A DNA stretch of 64,000 nucleotides from Arsenicicoccus cauae (GCF_009707125.1 NZ_WLVL01000003.1:38584-102583), one strand, 5' to 3'; counted from the first letter of the stretch, positions 37,866-47,544 are shown. The notes: generated by a model from the sequence alone, not told the origin. Translations and numbers: made by a program.

Positions 37866-38230
37866 CGGTTGCCCCCGTGGTCGTCGGCGACACCCTGGTC
37901 CTCGTCGAAGCCGCTGACCTCGGCGGGCTCGGGCACGTCGGACCCGGGCCGACCGGCCTCCCGCAGCCCGAGGTCGGAGTCACCGGCGACGAACCGCGAC
38001 ACGGCGACCGTCGCCACGAACCCGACCAGCGACAGGGACACGAGGACCGGCAGCGTCGTCGAGTGGTCCCGCACGACCGCCTCCACCCCGAGCGCACAGA
38101 TGATGACCGCCACGAGCACGTCGCTCGCCAGCGTGCGGTTGAGCACCGTGGGACCGGTCACCAGGCGCCAGAGCACGAGCAGCGCCGCCGCCAGCAGAAT
38201 GGTCACGATCAGCCACACCAGCACCGTCAT
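37862..38230 (-). CDS. mrpF: Mrp/Mnh antiporter subunit F
   Basis: 122 residues, three membrane segments: VLVWLIVTILLAAALLVLWR, then VTGPTVLNRTLASDVLVAVI with the conserved Asp in the second helix. The charged C-terminal tail (about 35 residues, DVPEPAEVSGFDEDQGVADD) is longer than usual. The ATG at 38230 overlaps the mrpE stop. A longer frame reaching 38836 lies within mrpE and mrpD in a different phase. Confidence 0.88.
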   Translation of the reverse strand: MTVLVWLIVTILLAAALLVLWRLVTGPTVLNRTLASDVLVAVIICALGVEAVVRDHSTTLPVLVSLSLVGFVATVAVSRFVAGDSDLGLREAGRPGSDVPEPAEVSGFDEDQGVADDHGGNR

Positions 38231-38769
38231 CGTCCGGCCTCCTCGTGCTCGCGGGTATGCCGCCCCGGCTGCGCCGGGTCCTTGCCGAGTGCGCGGTGCA
38301 CGCGGCGCTCCAGCGCGGCGACCCGCTCCCGCTCGGCCTGCAGGTCCGCGGGGTCGGTGCGGTCCAGGACGTGCATCGTCAGCACCCCCGACGACGGGTC
38401 GAGGTCGACCACGACCGTGCCGGGCACGAGGGACGTCAGCTCGGCCACCACGGTGCGCAGCAGGTCGTCGTGCACCGTGAGCTGCACCTCGATCACCGCT
38501 CCGGTCCCGATCGGCCGGGGGCGCACAGCCAGCCAGGCGACCGCGAGGCTGGCCGTGACCAGGTCCTTGAGGAAGGTGCCGACCAGGACGAGCAGCCCCC
38601 AGGGGTGGACCCGGAAGCCGGACATGACGTGCGGCAGGGGAAAGAGCACCTGGACCACCAGGGCGACCAGGAGTCCCGCGAGGACGTTGCCCCACGAGAC
38701 GTTGCCCCAGAGCAGGACCCACACCAGGGCGAGACCGAGGGTCGGGGTGAGACGCACGCGGCTGCTCAT
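38227..38769 (-). CDS. mrpE: Mrp/Mnh antiporter subunit E
   Basis: 180-residue subunit with N-terminal membrane segments (LGLALVWVLLWGNVSWGNVL, AGLLVALVVQVLFPLP) and a soluble domain with LTSLVPGTVVVDLDPSSGVL, the MnhE signature. A charged C-terminal extension rich in Arg/Glu follows. Coupled by ATGA overlaps to mrpD upstream and mrpF downstream. Confidence 0.9.
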   Translation of the reverse strand: MSSRVRLTPTLGLALVWVLLWGNVSWGNVLAGLLVALVVQVLFPLPHVMSGFRVHPWGLLVLVGTFLKDLVTASLAVAWLAVRPRPIGTGAVIEVQLTVHDDLLRTVVAELTSLVPGTVVVDLDPSSGVLTMHVLDRTDPADLQAERERVAALERRVHRALGKDPAQPGRHTREHEEAGR

Positions 38770-40352
38770 CGCGACACCCCGTGCAGGACGGCGGCGGTGT
38801 AGCCGTCCGGCTGGGCGAGCTGACCCGCCGCGGCATCGGTGACGTGGTAGAGCGGGCCGGCCGCGAAGGTGATGGCCACGCTGACCGCGACCAGCAGCGT
38901 GGTCGGCAGGACGGTGCCGAGGGGCAGGCGTCGTCCGGCGACCACCTCGGCCGCGCTGTCGCCGGTGACGACGATCACGTCGTCGTCACCCCCGTCGTCG
39001 TCCGGCACCGCGGCCCGTGGCGACCTCCAGAACACCCGGCCCCACACCCGGCTGATGGCGTAGAGGGTGAGCAGGCTGGTGATCACGGACCCCGCGACGA
39101 GGAGGTAGGAGAGCCAGGTGCCTGCCGCCACCCCGGCCTGGATGAGCCCCACCTTGCCGAGGAAGCCCGAGAACGGCGGTATGCCCGCGAGGTTCATGGC
39201 GGGGACGAAGAACAGGAGGGCGAGCCCCGGCGACAGTCTCCCCAGCCCGCCCAGGTGGCTGAGCGAGGTGGAGCCGCCGCGAGCCTCGATCAGGCCGGTG
39301 ACCAGGAACAACGCGGTCTGGATGGTGATGTGGTGGGCGGTGTAGAAGATGGCCGACGACAGCCCGGTCTCGTTGCCGACGGCGACGCCGAAGACGAGAT
39401 AGCCGATGTGCGAGACGAGCGTGAAGGAGATCAGTCGCTTGATGTCGTCCTGGGCGACGGCACCGAGGATGCCCACCAGCATCGTCAGCAGCCCGGCCCA
39501 CATCAGCACGCCGTCGAGGCGACCGTCGGGAAAGAGCAGGGTCTGCGTGCGGATCATGGCGTAGACGCCGACCTTGGTGAGCAGTCCCGCGAACACCGCC
39601 GTGACCGGTGCCGGCGCCGTGGGATAGGAGTCCGGCAACCAGCCGGACATGGGGAACACCGCGGCCTTGATGCAGAAGCCCAGGAGGAGCATGCCGTGCA
39701 GGAGCCCCTGCTGGCCCGCGGGCAGGGCGCCGAGGCGCTCGGACAGCTCCGCCAGGTTGACCGTGCCCGTGGCGGCGTAGACGAGCGCGATGGCGACGAG
39801 GAACAGCAACGAGGACAACAGGTTGACGACGACGTAGTTGGCCCCTGCCCGCACCCGGGAGGCCGTGCCCCCCAGGGTGAGCAGGACGAAGCTGGCGAAC
39901 AGCAGCATCTCGAAACCGACGTACAGGTGGAACAGGTCACCGGAGACGAAGGTCGTGGAGACGCCGGCGGCGAGCACGAGCATCGTGGGGTGAAAGATCG
40001 GGAGGGGCGCCCCCCCGTCGTGCTCGCTGTCGTCCGAGGCGCGGCCCTGCCCGATGGAGTAGAGCATGACCGCCAGGGTGACCGTCGAGGACACCAGGAG
40101 CATCAGCCCGGACAACCGGTCCACGACGAGGACGATGCCGTCGGCCGGGGACCAGCCGCCGGCGTTCACCACCAGCGTGCCCCGGGTGTGGGCACCCCAC
40201 AGGAGCACCGCAGAGACCACCACGGAGGCGGTGAGCACGAGGGTGCTCACCATCCTCTGCACCGCCTGCTGCCCGGACGCCACGACGGTCAGCCCGGCCC
40301 CGACGAGGGGCAGCACCACGGGCAGCGGCACCAGCGGCCCTGGGTCGATCAT
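38766..40352 (-). CDS. mrpD: Mrp/Mnh antiporter subunit D
   Basis: 528 residues, about 14 membrane segments, homologous to complex I proton-pumping subunits NuoL/M/N. LFHLYVGFEMLLFASFVLLT carries the conserved glutamate of helix 5; FCIKAAVFPMSGWLPDSYPT carries the conserved lysine; AGLLTKVGVYAMIRTQTLLF another. Cytosolic loop near residue 455 is acidic (DDDGGDDD). ATG at 40352 overlaps mrpC. Confidence 0.93.
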   Translation of the reverse strand: MIDPGPLVPLPVVLPLVGAGLTVVASGQQAVQRMVSTLVLTASVVVSAVLLWGAHTRGTLVVNAGGWSPADGIVLVVDRLSGLMLLVSSTVTLAVMLYSIGQGRASDDSEHDGGAPLPIFHPTMLVLAAGVSTTFVSGDLFHLYVGFEMLLFASFVLLTLGGTASRVRAGANYVVVNLLSSLLFLVAIALVYAATGTVNLAELSERLGALPAGQQGLLHGMLLLGFCIKAAVFPMSGWLPDSYPTAPAPVTAVFAGLLTKVGVYAMIRTQTLLFPDGRLDGVLMWAGLLTMLVGILGAVAQDDIKRLISFTLVSHIGYLVFGVAVGNETGLSSAIFYTAHHITIQTALFLVTGLIEARGGSTSLSHLGGLGRLSPGLALLFFVPAMNLAGIPPFSGFLGKVGLIQAGVAAGTWLSYLLVAGSVITSLLTLYAISRVWGRVFWRSPRAAVPDDDGGDDDVIVVTGDSAAEVVAGRRLPLGTVLPTTLLVAVSVAITFAAGPLYHVTDAAAGQLAQPDGYTAAVLHGVSR

Positions 40353-40819
40353 CGGTGGTCTCCCCGGTCGTCGGTCGCCGCGTCGGCGAGGGCGTGCGGA
40401 TCGGTGGTGTCGGCGTAGTCGGTGTCGGGAACCCGGTCGGAGTCGGCCAGCTGACCGATCCGGGTGTCCTCGGGATCGTCCTCGACGTTGTCGCTCGACG
40501 AGAGCTGCCAGGACCGGTGCGCGAGCGCCAGGCAGTAGGCGGTCACCGCCAGCGTGATCACGATGGCCGTCAGCACCATGGCCTGCGGCAGGGGGTCGGA
40601 GATGCCGTCGGCACCGACGGTCACGCCGTCCGCCGAGGCCTTGCCGACGATGGGTGCGCGCCCGGGTGCGCCGGAGGCGACGAGGAAGACGACGTTGACG
40701 CCGTTGCTCATGAGCAGGACGCCCAGCAGGGCTCGCACCAGGCTGCGCGCCATGAGGAGCACCACGCCCGAGCCGAAGAGGATGCCGGCGAGGACGACGA
40801 GCGTGAGGTTGACGGTCAT
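40349..40819 (-). CDS. mrpC: Mrp/Mnh antiporter subunit C
   Basis: 156 residues, NuoK-like with three helices: LTLVVLAGILFGSGVVLLMA, ALLGVLLMSNGVNVVFLVAS (typical SNGVN) and QAMVLTAIVITLAVTAYCLA (typical ALVLTAIVI). A charged tail of about 45 residues follows. ATG at 40819 overlaps the mrpA stop. Confidence 0.93.
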   Translation of the reverse strand: MTVNLTLVVLAGILFGSGVVLLMARSLVRALLGVLLMSNGVNVVFLVASGAPGRAPIVGKASADGVTVGADGISDPLPQAMVLTAIVITLAVTAYCLALAHRSWQLSSSDNVEDDPEDTRIGQLADSDRVPDTDYADTTDPHALADAATDDRGDHR

Positions 40820-43641
40820 CGGCCGGCCCTCCCGCTGATCTCGCGGTCGAGGGCGGCCCCGAGGGACCTGAGGATGTCGAGCATTAGTCCGATCACGACG
40901 AGATAGACCCCGATGTCGAAGAACACCGAGGACACCAGGTGCAGGTGGCCCACCAGCGGCAGCTCGACGTCCGCGTCCCAGCTCTGCAGGACGTCACCGC
41001 CCACCAGCATGGAGACCAGGCCGAAACCGGCGGACAGGAACAGCCCGGTGCCGAGCAGCGCCCCGGGCATGAGCGGGAGCGCGGCCCGCAGCTCGACCCG
41101 CCCGCCGGCGAGGTAGCGCACGGTGAGCGCGAGGCCGGCGACCAGCCCCGCCGCGAAGCCGCCGCCGGGGTTGTTGTGGCCGGCGAACAGCAGGTAGAGG
41201 GACCAGACCATGATGGCCGGGAAGATCAGCCGCGTGATCACGGCGAAGATTAGCGACGGCTCCTCGGTCCGCTCGCCCGTGGGCACGGCCAGCCAGCTGG
41301 GCCGGCCCTCCCGCGTGCGGTCGCGCAGACGCCTGGCCTCGTCGAGCCGCCTGCGGGTCGCCAGGACCCGGTCGTGGCTGAGGTAGATCAGGCTGGCGAC
41401 CCCGGTCGCCGCGACCAGGACCACGGCGATCTCCCCCATGGTGTCCCAGGCTCGGATGTCGACCAGGGCGACGTTGACGATGTTCTCCCCGCCGCCGAAG
41501 CTCGTCGCTCCCACCGGCCACCCGGCGGACCCCGGGGGCGCCGTGCGCGCCCCCGCGGCGGCGAGGGCGGCCCCGCTCACCAGCACCCCGGACACGACGC
41601 CGAGCGCGATGCGCAGGCTGCGGTTGCCGCGGGACGGGTTGTCGTTGAACTTGCCGCTGAGCCGCCGCAGGACGAGCACGAAGACCACGATCGACACGGT
41701 CTCGACCAGGACCTGCGTCAGGGCGAGGTCGGGGGCGCCGTGGAGCAGGAACAGGACGGCGCTCGCGTAGCCCGTGACCCCGACGAGGAAGACGCCGCGC
41801 AGCCGCCGCCGGGACCGCACGGCCATGACGGATGCCAGGGCGGCCACCACGGCCACGACCGCCTGCGCAGGGGTGTCCCACCAGCGGGTGCGGGGCATCG
41901 CGCCGATGCCGAGCAGCCCGGCCACGGTGAGGCCGATGAACACGACCAGGATGAGCCCCAGCGACAGCGGCAGGGACCCCCGCTGCGCCGCGCCGGTCAC
42001 CTCGATCGAGCCTCGGTCGAGGGCGCGCATCACCCAGCGGTATGCCGACACCGCGGCCGGGGGGTGGGGCAGGCGGCGCTGGGCCGTCTCGAGGGGGCGC
42101 CGCACCGCCACCAGCGCCAGGCCGACGACGACCGTGAGGACACTCAGCCACAGGGCCGGCGTCAGGCCGTGCCAGAGCGCGAGGTGGATGGGATGGTCCG
42201 AGGGGGGCCAGCTTGCGGCATACGGCTCGACGAGGTGCTGCGCGGCGCCGAGGAAGGGGCTGGCCAGCACGCTGCCCAGCCCGAGGAGGGCCGGCACCCA
42301 CACGACCGGGCCGTGGAGTGCGTGGTAGGGGGTGTCCTCCCGGCCCGGCACGTCGCTCCACGCTCCGAGGAGGAAGCGAGCGCTGTAGGCGAAGGTCAGC
42401 ATGGAGCCGATGACGAGCACGACGAGCACCGGCCGGCTCCACGCCTGACCGCCGTGCCAGTAGGTCTCGTAGACCGCCTCCTTGCCGACGAAGCCCAGGG
42501 TCGGGGGAAGCCCCGCCATGGACGCCGCGCACGCGACGGAGGCCGCGAAGACGACAGGCATGCGCCGGCGCAACCCGCTCAGCTGCCGGATGTCCCGGGT
42601 GCCGGTGGCGTGGTCGATCGCGCCGACGGACAGGAACAGCCCACCCTTGAAGACCGCGTGGGCGACGAGCATGGCGAGCCCGGCCACGGCGGCCTCGGCC
42701 GACCCGGTGCCGACGAGCACCACGAGGAAGCCGAGCTGGGAGACCGTGCCGTAGGCCAGCAGGAGCTTGAGGTCGACCTGCCGCAGCGCGCGGTAGCCCC
42801 CCACGAGCATCGTGGCGCAGCCCAGCACGAGGATGACGGGGTGCCACGTGGCGGCGTCGTGGAAGCCCGGCGCAAGCCGGGCCACGAGGTAGATTCCGGC
42901 CTTGACCATGGCCGCGGCGTGCAGGTAGGCACTGACGGGGGTCGGCGCGGCCATCGCCCCGGGTAGCCAGAAGTGGAAGGGCACCAGCGCCGACTTGGTG
43001 ATCGCCCCGACGAGCAGCAGGGCCACGGCGACGGCCACCCCGGGGCCCGCGGGCGGGTGAGCCAGGATCGTCACCAGCGAATAGGTCCCGGCGCTCTGGC
43101 CGAGCATGACGATCCCGACCAGCATCGCGAGGCCGCCGGCCGTGGTCACCACGAGCGCCTGGGTGGCGGCGTTGCGGCTGTCCTCGAGCTGCGAGGAGTG
43201 ACCCACGAGGAGGTAGGACAGGACGGTGGTGAGCTCCCAGAAGAGGTAGAGCACCAGGAGGTTGTCGCTCAGCACCAGCCCGGTCATCGCGCCGGCGAAG
43301 GCCGTCAGGTGCGCGGCGAAGCGGTCCAGCCCCGGCTCGTCGGGCTCGAAGTAACCCGCGCAGTAGATCAGGACGAGTGCCCCCACCACCCCGACGACGA
43401 GGCACATCAGCCACGCGAGGGCATCCATGCGGAGCGTCACCGACAACCCCAGCGACGGCACCCAGGTCAGGTCCTCGCGCGGCACGGGGCCCGCGGTGGC
43501 CTCGCCGGTGCGCGCCAGGGCGAGACCAGCGGTGGCGGCCGACGGCAGCGCCAGAAGCCAGAACGCTCGGGGTCCCCACAGCCGCACGAGCAGCGGGGCG
43601 CACACGGCCGCGAGCAGGTGCAGACCGACGAGGGCGAGCAT
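40816..43641 (-). CDS. mrpA: Mrp/Mnh antiporter fused subunits A and B
   Basis: 941 residues. Residues 1-about 500 are NuoL-like: LYLFWELTTVLSYLLVGHSS has the helix-5 glutamate, TKSALVPFHFWLPGAMAAPT the key lysine. DUF4040-type segments (LHGAPDLALTQVLVETVSIV) follow near 650, and the last 150 residues (ITRLIFPAIMVWSLYLLFAG, HNNPGGGFAAGLVAG) are MnhB. There is no separate mrpB, so A and B are one chain. ATG at 43641 with AGGAG upstream. First gene of the operon, 134 bases after polA. Expected function: Na+ or K+ extrusion and pH homeostasis. Confidence 0.94.
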   Translation of the reverse strand: MLALVGLHLLAAVCAPLLVRLWGPRAFWLLALPSAATAGLALARTGEATAGPVPREDLTWVPSLGLSVTLRMDALAWLMCLVVGVVGALVLIYCAGYFEPDEPGLDRFAAHLTAFAGAMTGLVLSDNLLVLYLFWELTTVLSYLLVGHSSQLEDSRNAATQALVVTTAGGLAMLVGIVMLGQSAGTYSLVTILAHPPAGPGVAVAVALLLVGAITKSALVPFHFWLPGAMAAPTPVSAYLHAAAMVKAGIYLVARLAPGFHDAATWHPVILVLGCATMLVGGYRALRQVDLKLLLAYGTVSQLGFLVVLVGTGSAEAAVAGLAMLVAHAVFKGGLFLSVGAIDHATGTRDIRQLSGLRRRMPVVFAASVACAASMAGLPPTLGFVGKEAVYETYWHGGQAWSRPVLVVLVIGSMLTFAYSARFLLGAWSDVPGREDTPYHALHGPVVWVPALLGLGSVLASPFLGAAQHLVEPYAASWPPSDHPIHLALWHGLTPALWLSVLTVVVGLALVAVRRPLETAQRRLPHPPAAVSAYRWVMRALDRGSIEVTGAAQRGSLPLSLGLILVVFIGLTVAGLLGIGAMPRTRWWDTPAQAVVAVVAALASVMAVRSRRRLRGVFLVGVTGYASAVLFLLHGAPDLALTQVLVETVSIVVFVLVLRRLSGKFNDNPSRGNRSLRIALGVVSGVLVSGAALAAAGARTAPPGSAGWPVGATSFGGGENIVNVALVDIRAWDTMGEIAVVLVAATGVASLIYLSHDRVLATRRRLDEARRLRDRTREGRPSWLAVPTGERTEEPSLIFAVITRLIFPAIMVWSLYLLFAGHNNPGGGFAAGLVAGLALTVRYLAGGRVELRAALPLMPGALLGTGLFLSAGFGLVSMLVGGDVLQSWDADVELPLVGHLHLVSSVFFDIGVYLVVIGLMLDILRSLGAALDREISGRAGR

Positions 43642-43687
43642 CGAGCTCCTGAGGTCGTGAGGTCGTGAAAGGGTTTGGGGTCAGGGG

Positions 43688-43715
43688 TGGGCGCCCAGTG
43701 AACTCTAGGAGAGTT
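43688..43715. promoter_or_regulatory. Palindromes upstream of the mrp operon
   Basis: TGGGCGCCCA (43688-43697) is a perfect 10-base palindrome and AACTCTAGGAGAGTT (43701-43715) a 6-base inverted repeat around 3 bases. Both lie between the polA stop and mrpA; they may be an operator or a weak terminator/promoter element. Confidence 0.4.
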
Positions 43716-43775
43716 GGCTGGGCCTCGCCTGGTTGCCCGGTCCTCGAACCGTCGGGTCCGCGGATCGGCCTCCCG

Positions 43776-46475
43776 TCAGTGCTCGGCGTCCTGCCACGAG
43801 CGGCCCACCCCCACGTGGACGTCCAGGGGGACGTCCAGCCGGGCGGCACCACCCATCTCCCGACGCACCAGCGCCTCCACGGTGTCCCGCTCCCCCGGCG
43901 CGATCTCGAGCAGCAGCTCGTCGTGCACCTGCAGGAGCATCCGGGACCGCAGGTCCTCGGCGCGCAGGGCCCGGTCGACACCGAGCATCGCCACCTTGAT
44001 GAGGTCGGCGGCCGAGCCCTGGATCGGGGCGTTGAGGGCCATCCGCTCGGCCATCTCGCGGCGGTTGCGGTTGTCGCTCGTCAGGTCGGGCAGGTAGCGG
44101 CGTCGCCCGAGGATGGTCGCGGTGTAGCCCGTGGCACGTGCCTCGGCGACCACCTCGCGCAGGTAGTCGCGGACCCCGCCGAACCGCTCGAAGTAGCCGT
44201 CCATCAGCCCCTGGGCCTCGCCCGTGGAGATGCGCAGCTGCTTGGACAGGCCGAAGGCCGACAGGCCGTAGGCGAGCCCATAGCTCATGGCCTTGACCTT
44301 GGAGCGCATCGCGGCGGTCACGTCCTCGGGCTCGACCTGGAACACGCGCGACCCCACGAACCGGTGCAGGTCCTCGCCCGTGCGGAAGGCCTCGATGAGC
44401 CCGGCGTCACCGGACAGGTGGGCCATGATGCGCATCTCGATCTGGCTGTAGTCGGCCGACATCAGCGACGTGTAGTCCACCGGCTCGTCGCCGTGGCGAC
44501 CCCGCCCGACCACGAAGACGGACCGGATCCGGCGGCCCTCCTCGGTGCGGATGGGGACGTTCTGCAGGTTGGGCTCGGTGGAGCTGAGCCGACCGGTGGC
44601 CGCCACGGTCTGCAGGTAGGTGGTGTGGATCCGTCCGTCCTCCGCGACGGACTTGCGCAGCCCCTCGATCGTGGAGCGGAGCTTGGCCGCGTCGCGGTGC
44701 CGCAGCAGGGCCTCGAGGAAGGGGTGCTCGGTCTTGGTGTGCAGATCCGCGAGCGCCTCGGCGTCGGTGGTGTAGCCGGTCTTGGTCCGCTTGGTGCGCG
44801 GCATGTCGAGGCGCTCGAAGAGCACGACCTGCAGCTGCTTGGGCGACCCGAGGTTGATGCTGTCGTCGTCGATGGCCGTGTGGGCGTCCGCCTGGGCCTG
44901 CGCCACCAGGTCGGCGAAGTGCGACTCGAGGCGGGCCAGCCCCTCCTCGTCGACCGCGATGCCCACCCGCTCCATCTGCGCCAGCACGCTCAGCAGCGGC
45001 AGCTCGACGTCGGCGAGCAGGTCGCGCTGCCCGGTGGCGACGAGCTCCTGGTCGAGCACGGCGGACAGGTCGAGGACGGCCCGTGCCTTGACCATGGAGG
45101 CCTGGGCCTCGGCGTCCTGGTCGGCGGTGAAGTCCAGCATCCCCTGCCCGTCGCTCGCGCCCTCGACCCGCAGCTCGCGGTGCAGGTGCCGCAGGGTGAG
45201 ATCGGCCAGGTCGTAGGACCGCTGGTCGGGGCGGACGAGGTAGGCCGCCAGGGCCGTGTCGAGGAGGACACCCGCGACGTCGGCGAAGCCCCTCGCCGCC
45301 AGCGCCTGGAGCTGGCCCTTGGCGTCGTGCAGGACCTTGGGGACCGAGGCGTCGGCGAGCCAGGCGGCGAGGGCGGCCTCGGCCTCGGGCGTCAGGGACG
45401 TCACGTCGAGGTAGGCCCCGGCGCCGTCCTCGGCCGCGAGCGCCAGCCCCTCCACGTCGCCCGTGCCGCGCGCCCATCGTCCGTCGACGACCAGCCCCAC
45501 CGACCCCGACCGGCCGTGGCTCGACAGCCAGTCCCCCAGCTCGTCGGCCTCCAGCACGGTCCCGTCGAGGTCGAAGCCAGACTCCGCCTCCGGCGCGGCG
45601 GACTCCACAGTGGCGAAGAGCCGGTCGCGCAGCACCCGGAACTCGAGCCCGTCGAAGACGCGGTGCACCTCGTCGCGCTCCCAGTTGGCCCGCTGCAGGT
45701 CCGCGATGCCGAGCGGCAGGTCCACGTCCGTGACCAGCTGGTTGAGCTGCCGGTTGCGCAGCACCTGGTCGAGGTGGGCTCGCAGCGCCTCGCCCGCCTT
45801 GCCCTTGATCTCACCGACGTGCTCGACGATCCCCGCGAGGTCGCCATACTGCGTGATCCACTTGGCCGCGGTCTTGGGCCCGACCCCCGGCACGCCAGGG
45901 AGGTTGTCGGAGGTCTCCCCCACGAGGGCCGCGAGGTCGCTGTAGCGCTCGGGGGGCACGAGGTACTTGCTCTCGACGGCCGCGGGGTCCATGCGCCACA
46001 CCTCGGACACGCCGCGGACGGGGTAGAGCAAGGTGGTGCGCTCGTCGACGAGCTGGAAGGCGTCCCGGTCGCCCGAGCAGATCACCACCTCGTCCAGACC
46101 TGCGGCGGCCGCCTGCGTCGTGAGCGTGGCGATGATGTCGTCGGCCTCGAACCCCTCGGCCTGCAGGTGAGGGATGCGCATCGCGTCCAGCACCTCCTGG
46201 ATGAGCGAGACCTGGCCCTTGAACTCGTCGGGCGTCGTGGCGCGGCCCGCCTTGTAGTCCGCGTAGGCCTCGGTGCGGAAGGTCTGGCGCGACAGGTCGA
46301 AGGCGACCGCGACGTGCGTCGGCTCCTCGTCGCGCAGCAGGTTGATCAGCATGGAGGTGAAGCCGTAGACGGCGTTGGTGGTCTGACCTGTCGTCGTCGA
46401 GAAGTTCTCGGCCGGCAGGGCGAAGAACGCGCGGTAGGCCAGGGAGTGTCCGTCGAGGAGCAGAAGTCGCGTCAC
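43776..46475 (-). CDS. polA: DNA polymerase I
   Basis: 899 residues. Residues 1-about 300: 5'-3' exonuclease (LLLLDGHSLAYRAFFALPAE, GVPGVGPKTAAKW). Middle: 3'-5' exonuclease-like domain lacking the DxE metal ligands, as in other actinobacterial Pol I. Polymerase: DYSQIEMRIMAHLSGD (motif A), KVKAMSYGLAYGLSAFGLSK (motif B), LQVHDELLLE (motif C). Fills repair gaps and removes primers. The start is a GTG at 46475 with no ribosome site but TAGGCT 7 bases ahead. The next gene downstream is mrpA. Confidence 0.96.
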   Translation of the reverse strand: MTRLLLLDGHSLAYRAFFALPAENFSTTTGQTTNAVYGFTSMLINLLRDEEPTHVAVAFDLSRQTFRTEAYADYKAGRATTPDEFKGQVSLIQEVLDAMRIPHLQAEGFEADDIIATLTTQAAAAGLDEVVICSGDRDAFQLVDERTTLLYPVRGVSEVWRMDPAAVESKYLVPPERYSDLAALVGETSDNLPGVPGVGPKTAAKWITQYGDLAGIVEHVGEIKGKAGEALRAHLDQVLRNRQLNQLVTDVDLPLGIADLQRANWERDEVHRVFDGLEFRVLRDRLFATVESAAPEAESGFDLDGTVLEADELGDWLSSHGRSGSVGLVVDGRWARGTGDVEGLALAAEDGAGAYLDVTSLTPEAEAALAAWLADASVPKVLHDAKGQLQALAARGFADVAGVLLDTALAAYLVRPDQRSYDLADLTLRHLHRELRVEGASDGQGMLDFTADQDAEAQASMVKARAVLDLSAVLDQELVATGQRDLLADVELPLLSVLAQMERVGIAVDEEGLARLESHFADLVAQAQADAHTAIDDDSINLGSPKQLQVVLFERLDMPRTKRTKTGYTTDAEALADLHTKTEHPFLEALLRHRDAAKLRSTIEGLRKSVAEDGRIHTTYLQTVAATGRLSSTEPNLQNVPIRTEEGRRIRSVFVVGRGRHGDEPVDYTSLMSADYSQIEMRIMAHLSGDAGLIEAFRTGEDLHRFVGSRVFQVEPEDVTAAMRSKVKAMSYGLAYGLSAFGLSKQLRISTGEAQGLMDGYFERFGGVRDYLREVVAEARATGYTATILGRRRYLPDLTSDNRNRREMAERMALNAPIQGSAADLIKVAMLGVDRALRAEDLRSRMLLQVHDELLLEIAPGERDTVEALVRREMGGAARLDVPLDVHVGVGRSWQDAEH

Positions 46476-46482
46476 GCATGGC

Positions 46483-46488
46483 AGCCTA
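46483..46488 (-). promoter_or_regulatory. Leaderless -10 box of polA
   Basis: TAGGCT, 7 bases, GTG. Identical to the uvrB box. The divergent thioesterase gene starts at 46495, only 19 bases away, so the polA promoter must overlap that coding region. Confidence 0.55.
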
Positions 46489-46494
46489 GGCCGT

Positions 46495-46935
46495 ATGACC
46501 GACACACCCGCAACGGCGACCGAGCCCGACCCGTCCACCACCCTCGAGCAGCTGCGGGACGCCGGCCGCGGCACCCTGATCGAGCGGATGGCGATCGAGC
46601 TGACCGAGGCGTCCGCGCAGCGGTGCTGCGGGACGATGGACGTCGAGGGCAACACTCAGCCCTACGGGCTGCTCCACGGTGGCGCCTCGGTGGTCCTCGC
46701 GGAGACCCTCGGCAGCATCGCGGCCATGCTGGCCGCAGGACCGGGCAGGTATGCCGTGGGCGTCGACATCAATGCCACGCACCACCGATCGGTGCGCTCT
46801 GGCGCCGTCACGGGCGTCGCCACGGCCGTGCACGTCGGCCGCACGACCGCGTGCTACGACGTCGTGATCAGCGACGAGCAGGGGCGGCGCGTCTGCACCT
46901 CGCGGATCACCTGCGCCCTGCGCGACGAGGTGTGA
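46495..46935 (+). CDS. PaaI-family hotdog thioesterase
   Basis: 146 residues. LIERMAIELTEASAQRCCGT, the conserved helix motif NTQPYGLLHGGASVVLAETL with HGG, and VGVDINATHHRSVRSGAVTG are typical of PaaI/MenI-like acyl-CoA thioesterases. It should cleave an aromatic or aliphatic acyl-CoA; substrate unknown. A thioesterase gene beside polA is a recurrent actinobacterial arrangement. ATG at 46495 lacks a ribosome site. Convergent with the acetyltransferase gene, 9 bases between stops. Confidence 0.9.
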   Translation: MTDTPATATEPDPSTTLEQLRDAGRGTLIERMAIELTEASAQRCCGTMDVEGNTQPYGLLHGGASVVLAETLGSIAAMLAAGPGRYAVGVDINATHHRSVRSGAVTGVATAVHVGRTTACYDVVISDEQGRRVCTSRITCALRDEV

Positions 46936-46944
46936 CCGGACCCG

Positions 46945-47544
46945 TCAGGAGGCGCTGGCGCCGGCCTGCACGATCTCCAGAGGCTGGGTGAGACCGGTGC
47001 GGGCCCGCAGTGACCGTCGGCGGGCCAGCACCTTGTCGAAGGGGCGGCCCCCCTCCTCGCCGGACAGTCGGCGGCGCAGGGCTGCGGGAGAGGTGATCCT
47101 GCGGGTCACGGTGGACGCGAACCCCATCCGGGCAAAGAACCGGTTGAGGTCGCGCGACTGGCTGGGGACGTTGGACACGACGTGGGTGGCGCCGGTCTGC
47201 TCGGCCAGCACGGCGGCCTTGGCCAGGAGCAGGTGGCCGATCCCGCGACCGCGGCGGGCGGGCGTGACGTAAAGGATCTCCACGGTGACGCAGGCCGAGT
47301 CCGTCAGCCCGCTGAGGGGGTTGCTGGTGGCGACCATGAGCCCCACCAGGTCGTCGTCGTGCTCGGCGACCATCGTCGTGACCCCGGGACGGCTGAGGAC
47401 CTGCTCGAGACGCTCCGCGCCGACCTGCCGCCCGGCAACGTCACCGGCAGGGGTGGCGTCCGCGAGGGCGTCGGACCACAGCCGATGCACGCCGGCCCAG
47501 TCCTCGTGCCCGACCAGACGCGCGACGGTCCACGACCGTGCCAT
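46945..47544 (-). CDS. GNAT-family N-acetyltransferase
   Basis: 199 residues. Acetyl-CoA loop VTPARRGRGIGHLLLAKAAV (RxxGxG/A type) at about 107-126 and the later FFARMGFASTVTRRITSPAA fit a GNAT fold. Acceptor unknown. Start at the ATG 47544 because GGAGGT is 5 bases upstream; a longer frame begins in the leader. Gene stands alone. Confidence 0.85.
   Translation of the reverse strand: MARSWTVARLVGHEDWAGVHRLWSDALADATPAGDVAGRQVGAERLEQVLSRPGVTTMVAEHDDDLVGLMVATSNPLSGLTDSACVTVEILYVTPARRGRGIGHLLLAKAAVLAEQTGATHVVSNVPSQSRDLNRFFARMGFASTVTRRITSPAALRRRLSGEEGGRPFDKVLARRRSLRARTGLTQPLEIVQAGASAS

Noticed and set aside
43665..46991. A 1108-codon open frame antisense to polA
   Set aside because: polA is unmistakable on the minus strand; the antisense frame has no family match and shadow-like composition.
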